Source: Gammaproteobacteria bacterium
GTDB lineage: Bacteria > Pseudomonadota > Gammaproteobacteria > Tenderiales > Tenderiaceae
DNA length: 8,658 nucleotides
Direction: 5' to 3'
Assembly: GCA_024276775.1 (NCBI GenBank)
Contig: JAJRWO010000072.1
Location: forward strand, 1-8,658
Both the position numbers and the translations under genes were made by a program. Positions 1 to 6,748 of the stretch are shown piece after piece (within the stretch, counting starts at the first letter, position 1; the number at the start of each line of letters is the position of its first letter). The notes beneath the pieces were generated by a model. The model made no database searches, was not told the origin of the DNA, and was given only the letters and a program-made list of their open reading frames with translations.

Positions 1-33
1 CACGTTATTCCACTGCAAGAAGGGCGCGTGTAT

Positions 34-62
34 TTTATAAAAAAGAAAATTCTAACGCCCAA
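34..62 (-). promoter_or_regulatory. Possible sigma70-type promoter downstream of ftsZ, candidate for lpxC
   Basis: On the minus strand a TTGGGC box (57-62) stands 17 bases before TATAAA (34-39). The -10 box matches the sigma70 consensus at 5 of 6 positions and the -35 box at only 3 of 6. The predicted start of transcription is near position 27, pointing out of the window. In many gammaproteobacteria lpxC follows ftsZ and has its own promoter, so a promoter here would make sense. The region is AT-rich and such matches arise by chance, so this is a weak call. Confidence 0.25.
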
Positions 63-70
63 TAACCAGA

Positions 71-136
71 CTTAGCCACAGGCAACAATTGTTTTTTTGA
101 GATATACCCAAAAAATAATTGTTGCCTGCGGATAAG
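71..136. repeat. Long imperfect inverted repeat after ftsZ
   Basis: Arms 71-97 and 110-136 are 27 bases each and pair at 24 of 27 positions. The non-matching pairs are 75/132, 78/129 and 91/116. The loop is 12 bases (98-109). The outer half of the stem is mixed in composition (GGCAACAATT paired with AATTGTTGCC), and the inner half is a run of T against a run of A. As RNA from either strand it would form a long hairpin with two mismatches and one G-U pair. It begins about 118 bases past the ftsZ stop. It could end dcw transcription, protect the 3' end of the mRNA, or be a small repeat element. It lacks a U-run directly after the stem, so it is not a textbook terminator. Confidence 0.7.
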
Positions 137-253
137 CCGACTAACGAATATCGGTTAACATAGAAATAAACATAAACTCAATATAATTTTACCCGGATTC
201 ACTCCATTTATTGGGAAACACTCGAGCCGGCAAACCCATGGCAGCCGTCTCCA

Positions 254-1414
254 TTAATCCGCTTGGCGACGCAGAAACGCCGGAATATCCAAATAATCCA
301 GGCTTGCATCTTCCGCTGTCGATGCTGGTGCTGCCGTCTGGGCACGCATCACCGTTGGCCGATCCAACTCTTCATATTTTTTCTCTGCCACAACCGGTTC
401 TCTGCGCTGCTGTGCCTGATAAACCAGTTTAACCGGCTCATCAGCCACCACTGCCTGCGCCTGACCCAGGCCAGTTGCAACCACAGTGACACGCAGTTCA
501 TCAACCATTTCAGGGTCAATAACGGTACCCACAACAACGGTGGCATCATCCGATGCAAATTCCCTGATAGTGTTGCCCACTTCTTCAAATTCACCGATTG
601 ACATATCCAGCCCCGCAGTAACATTGACCAGGATCCCACGGGCACCAGCCAAATCGATATCCTCCAACAGCGGACTGGCAACAGCCGTCTCCGCTGCGAC
701 GCGGGCACGATCTTCGCCGCTAGCCTTACCAGACCCCATCATGGCCATGCCCATTTCAGACATGACCGTACGGACATCCGCAAAATCAACATTGATCAAG
801 CCTGGACGTGTGATCAATTCAGCAATCCCCTGCACCGCCCCCAGAAGAACATCATTGGCAGCAGCAAATGCTTGCAACAAAGAAACGTTTTTACCCAAAA
901 CATGTAGCAGCTTCTCATTTGGAATAGTAATCAACGAATCAACATACAAAGACAGCTCCTCAATTCCTGCGCTAGCAATATTATTTCGTTTATTACCTTC
1001 AAATGAAAAAGGCCGCGTCACAACAGCCACTGTCAATATGCCCATTTCTTTAGCAATTTGAGCAACAACAGGTGCCGCTCCAGTTCCTGTGCCACCTCCC
1101 ATACCTGCAGTGATAAACAGCATGTCAGCGCCCTCAATCATCTCCATAATGCGCTCACGATCTTCCATCGCTGACTTACGGCCAATCTCAGGATCAGCAC
1201 CCGCGCCCAGGCCTTTTGTAAAATTTGCGCCCAATTGCAACACGGTCTTGGCTGATGATTTTTTCAATGCCTGCGCATCAGTATTGGCAGTAATAAAGTC
1301 CACCCCGTCAATATTGCCAGCGACCATATGTTCAACAGCATTACCGCCGCCACCGCCCACACCAAGCACTTTGATAACAGCGTTTTGTGTATAGGTATCC
1401 ATTAATTCAAACAT
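254..1414 (-). CDS. ftsZ: Cell division protein FtsZ
   Basis: FtsZ is the tubulin-like GTPase that polymerises under the membrane at mid-cell to form the Z ring and recruit the divisome. The protein has 386 residues, near the 383 of E. coli. The N-terminal GTP-binding domain carries GVGGGGGNA (18-26) and the tubulin signature GGGTGTG (106-112). The T7 loop NVDFAD (208-213) holds the acidic residues that complete GTP hydrolysis in the neighbouring subunit. A variable linker of about 56 residues follows (317-372). The C-terminal peptide DYLDIPAFLRRQAD (373-386) is the site that binds FtsA and ZipA in gammaproteobacteria. The MFEL start is supported by a strong Shine-Dalgarno sequence 8 bases upstream and by alignment to known FtsZ N-termini. 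It is the last gene of the run, 36 bases after ftsA, and appears fully functional. Confidence 0.99.
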   Translation of the reverse strand: MFELMDTYTQNAVIKVLGVGGGGGNAVEHMVAGNIDGVDFITANTDAQALKKSSAKTVLQLGANFTKGLGAGADPEIGRKSAMEDRERIMEMIEGADMLFITAGMGGGTGTGAAPVVAQIAKEMGILTVAVVTRPFSFEGNKRNNIASAGIEELSLYVDSLITIPNEKLLHVLGKNVSLLQAFAAANDVLLGAVQGIAELITRPGLINVDFADVRTVMSEMGMAMMGSGKASGEDRARVAAETAVASPLLEDIDLAGARGILVNVTAGLDMSIGEFEEVGNTIREFASDDATVVVGTVIDPEMVDELRVTVVATGLGQAQAVVADEPVKLVYQAQQRREPVVAEKKYEELDRPTVMRAQTAAPASTAEDASLDYLDIPAFLRRQAD

Positions 1415-1422
1415 ATTAAAAT

Positions 1423-1429
1423 CTCCTTA
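1423..1429 (-). promoter_or_regulatory. Strong Shine-Dalgarno of ftsZ in a small hairpin loop
   Basis: The minus strand reads TAAGGAG 8 bases before the ftsZ ATG, the best ribosome-binding site in the window. It lies exactly in the 7-base loop between AAAAT (1430-1434) and ATTTT (1418-1422). Those arms could pair by five A-U pairs, a weak stem that would leave the site exposed. The strong site fits the known need for more FtsZ than FtsA. Confidence 0.85.
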
Positions 1430-1450
1430 ATTTTCTACAAAATAAATATT

Positions 1451-2686
1451 TTAAAAATTACCCGTAAACCAATTCTTCATCCGTTCCCAAACACCTTTTG
1501 CATTCACTCCTCCCCCTGAATCTGCCCCGCGATCATTCCGGTGCTGATTGCCAAATAACAATAGCCCCACCCCTGTGGCGTAAATAGGATTGCGCACGAC
1601 ATCCACTAAACCAGTCACATACTGGGGTGAGCCCAAGCGCACCGGCATGTGAAATATTTCTTCTGCCAACTCAATGACACCTTCCATTTTTGAACTACCA
1701 CCTGTCATCACAATCCCGGCAGTCACCAAATGTTCAAAGCCGCTGCTGCGTAACTCAGCCTGAATCAAACTGAGCAACTCGTCGTAGCGCGGCTCAACCA
1801 CCTCGGCCAAGGTTTGACGTGCCAAGCGACGGGGTGGACGTTCACCTACACTAGGCACTTCAATGGTTTCTTCCGGACTGGCCAACTGAGTCAATGCACA
1901 AGCGTATTTAATTTTGATCTCTTCAGCGTGCTGTGTCGGAGTGCGTAGCGCCACTGCAATATCATTGGTCACCTGATCACCGGCAATCGGGATAACCGCT
2001 GTATGACTAATCGCGCCATCGGTAAAAATTGCAATATCGGTGGTGCCGCCACCAATATCCACCAAACAAACACCCAGTTCTTTTTCATCCTCAGTTAACA
2101 CTGAATAACTGGATGCCAACTGTTCGAGAATAATGTCGTCCACTTCCAGACCACAACGACGCACACACTTAACAATATTCTGCGCCGCACTTACCGCACC
2201 CGTTACCATATGAACCTTGGCCTCCAGCCTGACGCCTGACATACCTACCGGCTCACGAATCCCTTCTTGCTTATCGATAACAAATTCTTGCGGTAAGATA
2301 TGCATAATCTTTTGGTCTGCGGGAATAGCCACTGCACGCGCAGCATCAATCACTCTGTCCACATCTGCAGGATTCACTTCGCTGTCACGAATGGCAACAA
2401 TACCGTGCGAATTTAGACTGCGAATATGACTCCCTGCAATACCGGCATAAACGGAATGAATCTGGCAACCTGCCATCAATTCAGCCTCTTCGACTGCACG
2501 CTGAATTGATTGCACGGTGGATTCAATATTGACCACCACCCCCTTCTTTAAACCGCGCGAAGGATGAGAACCAATGCCAATGATCTCCATACCATTTTTT
2601 TCCGATACCTCAGCGACAATCGCTACCACCTTGGAGGTGCCAATATCCAGACCAACAATCAGATTTTTTTCAGCCTTTTTTGACAT
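1451..2686 (-). CDS. ftsA: Cell division protein FtsA
   Basis: FtsA is the actin-like ATP-binding protein that tethers FtsZ filaments to the inner membrane and signals to the late divisome. At 411 residues it is close to the E. coli length of 420. The phosphate-1 loop GLDIGTSKV lies at 12-20. The FtsA-specific 1C subdomain occupies roughly 85-165 in place of actin's 1B. The phosphate-2 motif VDIGGGTTDIA is at 209-219 and the adenosine motif IVMTGGSS at 325-332. After a glycine-rich linker (388-394) the protein ends in an amphipathic helix, VWERMKNWFTGNF (399-411), the membrane-targeting sequence. The ATG is preceded by a weak AGAGAG-type ribosome site about 10 bases upstream. It lies 38 bases after ftsQ and 36 before ftsZ, the usual ftsQAZ order. 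Confidence 0.98.
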   Translation of the reverse strand: MSKKAEKNLIVGLDIGTSKVVAIVAEVSEKNGMEIIGIGSHPSRGLKKGVVVNIESTVQSIQRAVEEAELMAGCQIHSVYAGIAGSHIRSLNSHGIVAIRDSEVNPADVDRVIDAARAVAIPADQKIMHILPQEFVIDKQEGIREPVGMSGVRLEAKVHMVTGAVSAAQNIVKCVRRCGLEVDDIILEQLASSYSVLTEDEKELGVCLVDIGGGTTDIAIFTDGAISHTAVIPIAGDQVTNDIAVALRTPTQHAEEIKIKYACALTQLASPEETIEVPSVGERPPRRLARQTLAEVVEPRYDELLSLIQAELRSSGFEHLVTAGIVMTGGSSKMEGVIELAEEIFHMPVRLGSPQYVTGLVDVVRNPIYATGVGLLLFGNQHRNDRGADSGGGVNAKGVWERMKNWFTGNF

Positions 2687-2724
2687 CTAAGCAATTCTCT
2701 CTTTAATGCACATCATCATTAAGT

Positions 2725-3492
2725 TCACCATTGCACTGCAAAGCCGTTGGTATAACGCATATCAATCCGCTTAACATTTTCAGCTGAAGTTAAAAGTAAC
2801 GAATAAAACTGTATAAAACGCTGCATACGTTTTTCAATATCGCTGCGACCAAGCACTACCGTCACACCGTCACTTAATTCCAGCATCCAGGCCAGTCTTT
2901 GCGACAAAACAATTCGTTTCATATTTAACCCCACCTGCCCAAGCGCCTGATTAAATACACTGAACTGATATGCCATGTTGGCAACACTATTATCTGGCCC
3001 ATCCAGTTCCACCATTGCCACAGGAAAACTTTTTACCGCAGGTGAAAACAATTCGCCTCGCACATTGACCAAGGCCTGGTCACGCCAACGCGCCAATGCC
3101 ACTTGCTCTTTAACCGTGACATGTAAGGTGTCCGGCCAAACACGGCGCACTTCAACACTATCCACCCATGGCAGCGCACCAACAGCATTGGTGACAGCAA
3201 CGACATCAAGACTAAAAAAACCGCCATTAATCTGCTCACTAACAACCTCATGCAACTCCTCTTTTGTAATTTTTTCAAATGATGCTTCAAGCTTTACCTG
3301 TTGCAAGGGCAAGGTCTGCGGATCCATCAGCTTCAGCCACAGTGCATAAAAAACAACCATCAGTAACAATATCACTCCTGCCTGGGTCATCAGCTGCGGA
3401 TTAAAGTCCCAGCGCCATAGTCGAGCAGAATCATTGTCCTTCTCCTGCTTCAGGCGGCGGTTTTTCTTTTTCTTTGTGGTGGCTAGTGTCAC
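2725..3492 (-). CDS. ftsQ: Cell division protein FtsQ
   Basis: FtsQ is a single-pass inner-membrane protein that bridges the cytoplasmic Z ring and the periplasmic FtsB/FtsL complex. It has 255 residues. A lysine-rich cytoplasmic head (about 1-30, with KKKKNRR at 7-13) precedes one membrane helix (about 38-55). A POTRA domain follows (about 63-132), with the conserved core LPWVDSVEVRRVWPDTL at 107-123. The FtsQ beta domain comes next and includes LVNVRGELFSP (141-151). The C-terminal RIDMRYTNGFAVQW (242-255) corresponds to the E. coli segment that contacts FtsB. The start codon is GTG, sharing GTGA with the ddl stop, and GAGGGGG (3500-3506) lies 7 bases upstream. The next in-frame Met (35) would remove the head and clip the membrane helix, so the GTG is preferred. 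Confidence 0.96.
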   Translation of the reverse strand: MTLATTKKKKNRRLKQEKDNDSARLWRWDFNPQLMTQAGVILLLMVVFYALWLKLMDPQTLPLQQVKLEASFEKITKEELHEVVSEQINGGFFSLDVVAVTNAVGALPWVDSVEVRRVWPDTLHVTVKEQVALARWRDQALVNVRGELFSPAVKSFPVAMVELDGPDNSVANMAYQFSVFNQALGQVGLNMKRIVLSQRLAWMLELSDGVTVVLGRSDIEKRMQRFIQFYSLLLTSAENVKRIDMRYTNGFAVQW

Positions 3493-4442
3493 TGCCTTAC
3501 CCCCTCGCCAAAACTGGTTTCAAGCACTCGCCAAACAAGCTCAGAAAAATTCAGTCCTGCTGCCTGGGCTGCCATTGGCACCAAACTATGATCCGTCATT
3601 CCCGGTACGGTATTGACTTCCAGCAGATAAAAATCACCCGCCTCATCCGCCATAAAATCTACCCGCCCCCAGCCATGAGCGCCGACTGACTTAAATGCCT
3701 GCACAGCCAATTTTTGCAACTGTATTTCCTTTTTTTCAAGCAAACCGCAAGGACAGCGATAAGCCGTGTCAGTTGCCTCATATTTTGCCGCAAAATCATA
3801 AAATGCATTCGCTGTTTGCAATCGAATAACGGGCAGCGCTTCATCATTCAACACCGCTACTGTGTATTCTGCGCCATCAACCCAACGCTCAACCAGCACA
3901 CGTTCATCACTCGCCGCGGCTTCGCGCACTGCATGAGCCAGCTGTGACGAATCAACAACTTTATTCATACCAATGCTGGAGCCTTCGCAAGCCGGCTTGA
4001 CCATCAACGGCAGCCCCAAAATTTCAATCAAACCGGCAAAATCAGATGTTTCATTCGCTTCAGCATAGGCGGGTGTTAACATCCCCCCTCCTTGCCACAT
4101 CTGTTTACAACGCAGCTTATCCATTGCCAAAGCAGAACCCAGGACACCGCTACCGGTATAAGGCATAGCGATTGTTTCAAGCGCCCCCTGCATAACACCA
4201 TCTTCTCCACCTCGACCGTGCAAGATGATAAAAGCACGATCGTACTCACCTGCCTGCAAATCCATTAACACCTTATCCGAGACATCCAGACCATGTGCAT
4301 CGATACCTTTTGACAGCAATGCTGCTAACACTGCGGCACCACTCTTGAGTGAAATTTCACGCTCAGCGGAATGGCCACCCATCAGCACCGCCACCTTACC
4401 GAAGGCCTTTGGATCAGTCGTCTTTTGCTGCGGCAGGTTCAT
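3489..4442 (-). CDS. ddlB: D-alanine--D-alanine ligase (DdlB type)
   Basis: This cytoplasmic ATP-grasp ligase joins two D-alanines with ATP to make the dipeptide that MurF adds to the peptidoglycan precursor. It has 317 residues; E. coli DdlB has 306, and the extra length is N-terminal. GGHSAEREIS (22-31) contains Glu27, equivalent to E. coli Glu15. HGRGGEDG is at 75-82. GSS at 154-156 contains Ser155 (E. coli Ser150) and AAKY ends in Tyr221 (E. coli Tyr216); these two and Glu27 form the triad favouring D-Ala over D-lactate. Arg260, Asp262, Glu275 and Asn277 match the ATP/Mg and phosphate ligands, and Ser286 lies in HSLVP. It is therefore a normal D-Ala-D-Ala enzyme, not a VanA-like ligase. 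Its ATG directly follows the murB TAG with no spacer, and its stop overlaps the ftsQ start. Confidence 0.97.
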   Translation of the reverse strand: MNLPQQKTTDPKAFGKVAVLMGGHSAEREISLKSGAAVLAALLSKGIDAHGLDVSDKVLMDLQAGEYDRAFIILHGRGGEDGVMQGALETIAMPYTGSGVLGSALAMDKLRCKQMWQGGGMLTPAYAEANETSDFAGLIEILGLPLMVKPACEGSSIGMNKVVDSSQLAHAVREAAASDERVLVERWVDGAEYTVAVLNDEALPVIRLQTANAFYDFAAKYEATDTAYRCPCGLLEKKEIQLQKLAVQAFKSVGAHGWGRVDFMADEAGDFYLLEVNTVPGMTDHSLVPMAAQAAGLNFSELVWRVLETSFGEGVRQ

Positions 4443-5339
4443 CTATGCAAGCTCTCCAACAATGTGAACTTCGCGAATTAATTTCACGCCCTGCTGTGAC
4501 TCAACCTCAGCCGCCACATATTCAATCAAGGCTTCAATATCTGCGGCTGTTGCATTGCCGTTATTGATAATGAAATTAGCGTGTTTATCAGAGACACAAG
4601 CCCCCCCCATACAACGCCCCTTCAAACCACTTGCCTCAATCAGACGTGCGGCATAATCAGCGTCGGGATTTCTAAATACAGAACCACAACTGGGCAGGCC
4701 AATCGGCTGAGAGGTGTTGCGCTTTTCCAACAGTTCTTTAATGCGTGCCGTTGCCATATTGCTGTCGCCACGGCGCAAGTTGAGATAAGCCGCAACAAAC
4801 CATTCGCCTGGCAAACCCTTAACACGACGATAGGCCACTTCAAATTCTTTCGGCTGACGCAGTTGTCGTCGACCTTGATGATCAATGGTTTCCACCGCAG
4901 CAATATGCTGCCAGGTTTCGCCACCAAAAGCACCGGCATTCATCGCCAGTGCGCCGCCCATGGTGCCAGGAATGCCGGCCAGAAATTCAACCCCAATCAA
5001 TTGCTGACGAGCACAAAAGCGAGCCACCTTGGCACACGTTACACCGGCTTCAGCCCGAACCGAACCGTCATCTAAACATTCAATTTTATTCAACAAACCA
5101 GACGTTATAATGACGCTGCCACGAATGCCACCATCGCGCACTAATAGGTTGCTGCCCAACCCCAGCCACATTATTGGCTCGTCGCTGTTTTGTTGTGCCA
5201 GAAACTCGGCCAGATCATCGAGGTTAGCCGGTTCATAATATCGATCAGCCGGGCCACCCACACGCCAGGAGGTGTGGCGTGCCATGGGTTCATTCAGTTT
5301 CAACCTGCCACGCAATGTTTGTTTGAACGCAGCCATCAT
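4443..5339 (-). CDS. murB: UDP-N-acetylenolpyruvoylglucosamine reductase MurB
   Basis: MurB is a cytoplasmic FAD enzyme that reduces UDP-GlcNAc-enolpyruvate with NADPH to UDP-MurNAc, the step before MurC. With the start chosen here it has 298 residues, shorter than the 342 of E. coli and typical of the type II family. Counting from this start, the FAD-binding region includes LGLGSNLLVRDGG (59-71) and GIPGTMGGALAMNAGAFGGE (122-141). The active site shows the arginine in AYRR (Arg171), the catalytic serine in CGSVFRNP (Ser220) and the glutamate in REVHIVGE (Glu290). I chose the ATG at 5339 because it overlaps the murC stop as ATGA and has AGG 7 bases upstream. An in-frame ATG at 5357 would add six residues but lacks a ribosome site, and one at 5336 is a near alternative. 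The gene contains a G8 run. Confidence 0.96.
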   Translation of the reverse strand: MMAAFKQTLRGRLKLNEPMARHTSWRVGGPADRYYEPANLDDLAEFLAQQNSDEPIMWLGLGSNLLVRDGGIRGSVIITSGLLNKIECLDDGSVRAEAGVTCAKVARFCARQQLIGVEFLAGIPGTMGGALAMNAGAFGGETWQHIAAVETIDHQGRRQLRQPKEFEVAYRRVKGLPGEWFVAAYLNLRRGDSNMATARIKELLEKRNTSQPIGLPSCGSVFRNPDADYAARLIEASGLKGRCMGGACVSDKHANFIINNGNATAADIEALIEYVAAEVESQQGVKLIREVHIVGELA

Positions 5340-6748
5340 GCCGATACCTGCTGCCATTGCTGCAACAAATTTGCCGCTGCCACACCCACATTGCCAGCCC
5401 CTAGGGTCAAAACAATATCGTCTTCCTTTATAACGGCTTCAAGCGCATACGACAGATCATCAATGGTTTCAATAAAGACGGGATCTACCTGGCCACGCAT
5501 ACGAATGGCACGCGCAAGGCTGCGTGAGTCGGCCCCGGCAATAACATCTTCACCCGCGGCATAAACTTCCAGCAATACCAGTACATCAACCTCAGACAGG
5601 GCAATACTGAAATCCTCAAACAGGTCACGGGTACGGCTATAGCGATGCGGCTGAAACGCTACCACCAAACGGCGACCAGGCCAGCCATCACGAATCGCGG
5701 CCACAATCGCCGCCACTTCACGTGGATGATGGCCATAGTCATCAACCAGCAGCACTTTACCTTTGGCGGTTTCAACTTCGCCGTTAATCTGGAAGCGCCT
5801 GTCGATACCTTCAAAGCTCGACAGGGCACGGACAATAATGTCATCCGTAACACCCAGCTCCTGCGCCACAATGATGGCTGCCAGCGCATTCAAAACATTG
5901 TGACGGCCGCCCATATTCAGGCTCACCTTAAGCACAGCATCATGCCCGGCACGGCGGACATCAAACACCGTGACATTTTCCTGCTGACGAACATTGCTGG
6001 CACGTAGATCGGCCGCATCAGAAAAACCATAGGTCAGCATTGGCCGCGTACATGCCTCCATCACCTCACGCGCACCCGCGTCATCAACACAGATCACCGC
6101 CAGGCCATAAAATGGTAGATGATGCAGAAACTCAATGAAGGTCTGCCGCAGTTTGTTGTAGTCACCGCCATACGTGGACATGTGATCAGCATCCACATTC
6201 GTCACCACCGCCAGCATGGGTTGCAGGTATAAAAATGACGCATCACTCTCATCGGCCTCGGCCACCAAATATTCGCCTGAACCAAGCCGGGCATTGGTGC
6301 CGGCGCTATTAAGCTTGCCACCAATCACAAAGGTTGGATCCAGGTCGGCCTCAGCCAACACACTGGCAATCAAACTGGTTGTGGTGGTCTTACCATGGGT
6401 GCCGGCCACGGCGATGCCAAACCTGAAACGCATCAACTCGGCCAACATCTCTGCTCTGGGTACCACAGGAATACGGCGTTCGTGTGCGGCGATGACCTCC
6501 GGATTATTTTGCTGAACCGCTGACGAAATCACCAGTGCATCGCAGTGCTGCACGTTTCTGGCAACATGATCGTGATTAATATGAATCCCCAGCGATGACA
6601 AACGCTGCGTCATGGCGTTATTGCCCAGATCAGAACCACTGACCTGATAACCCAGGTTATGCAGCACCTCGGCAATGCCACCCATACCGGCTCCGCCAAT
6701 ACCGACGAAATGCAAATGTTTGATACGGCGCATGGCTGAGTTACCCAT
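5336..6748 (-). CDS. murC: UDP-N-acetylmuramate--L-alanine ligase MurC
   Basis: MurC is the cytoplasmic Mur ligase that adds L-alanine to UDP-MurNAc using ATP, the first amino acid of the stem peptide. From the start chosen here it has 470 residues (E. coli 491). The UDP-binding N-terminal domain opens with HFVGIGGAGMGG (13-24). The central ATPase domain has the P-loop GTHGKTTTT (116-124), AEADESDASF (163-172) and NVDADHM (184-190). RHNVLNALAA is at 282-291. The C-terminal domain begins near 315 and includes DDYGHHPREV (336-345) and FQPHRYSRTRDL (365-376). The frame stays open to an ATG at 6841, but the extra 31 residues are unlike MurC and lie inside murG. The ATG at 6748 has GGAGG 6 bases upstream. 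Another ATG at 6733 starts MRRIKHLH and is possible. The gene overlaps murG by 8 bases and murB by 4. Confidence 0.97.
   Translation of the reverse strand: MGNSAMRRIKHLHFVGIGGAGMGGIAEVLHNLGYQVSGSDLGNNAMTQRLSSLGIHINHDHVARNVQHCDALVISSAVQQNNPEVIAAHERRIPVVPRAEMLAELMRFRFGIAVAGTHGKTTTTSLIASVLAEADLDPTFVIGGKLNSAGTNARLGSGEYLVAEADESDASFLYLQPMLAVVTNVDADHMSTYGGDYNKLRQTFIEFLHHLPFYGLAVICVDDAGAREVMEACTRPMLTYGFSDAADLRASNVRQQENVTVFDVRRAGHDAVLKVSLNMGGRHNVLNALAAIIVAQELGVTDDIIVRALSSFEGIDRRFQINGEVETAKGKVLLVDDYGHHPREVAAIVAAIRDGWPGRRLVVAFQPHRYSRTRDLFEDFSIALSEVDVLVLLEVYAAGEDVIAGADSRSLARAIRMRGQVDPVFIETIDDLSYALEAVIKEDDIVLTLGAGNVGVAAANLLQQWQQVSA
5347..5349 (-). promoter_or_regulatory. Short Shine-Dalgarno that decides the murB start
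   Basis: AGG (within GCAGG, 5347-5351) sits inside the last codons of murC, 7 bases before the ATG at 5339. Nothing comparable precedes the longer ATG at 5357. The site favours the ATGA overlap start and implies that murB is translated mainly by ribosomes arriving from murC. Confidence 0.5.

Noticed and set aside
22..60. Hairpin GGGCG/CGCCC (22-26 with 56-60)
   Set aside because: Five-base arms separated by a 29-base AT-rich loop are too weak to call a structure.
71..136. Classical intrinsic terminator
   Set aside because: The T-run lies inside the stem rather than just after it on either strand. The nearest later T-run in the minus direction is about 20-30 bases beyond the stem, so I call it an inverted repeat with unknown role.
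486..1061. 191-codon plus-strand ORF opposite ftsZ
   Set aside because: It lies wholly within the highly conserved ftsZ frame, has a low-complexity Ser/Thr/Pro-rich translation, and no recognisable domain. It is a shadow of ftsZ codon usage, like the other plus-strand ORFs.
3489..4442. Possible vancomycin-resistance type D-Ala-D-Lac ligase
   Set aside because: The Glu27/Ser155/Tyr221 set matches D-Ala-D-Ala ligases, and the gene sits in its standard dcw place.
5340..5357. Six-residue longer murB start at 5357
   Set aside because: It has no ribosome site and overlaps murC more deeply; the ATG at 5339 has an AGG and the ATGA overlap.
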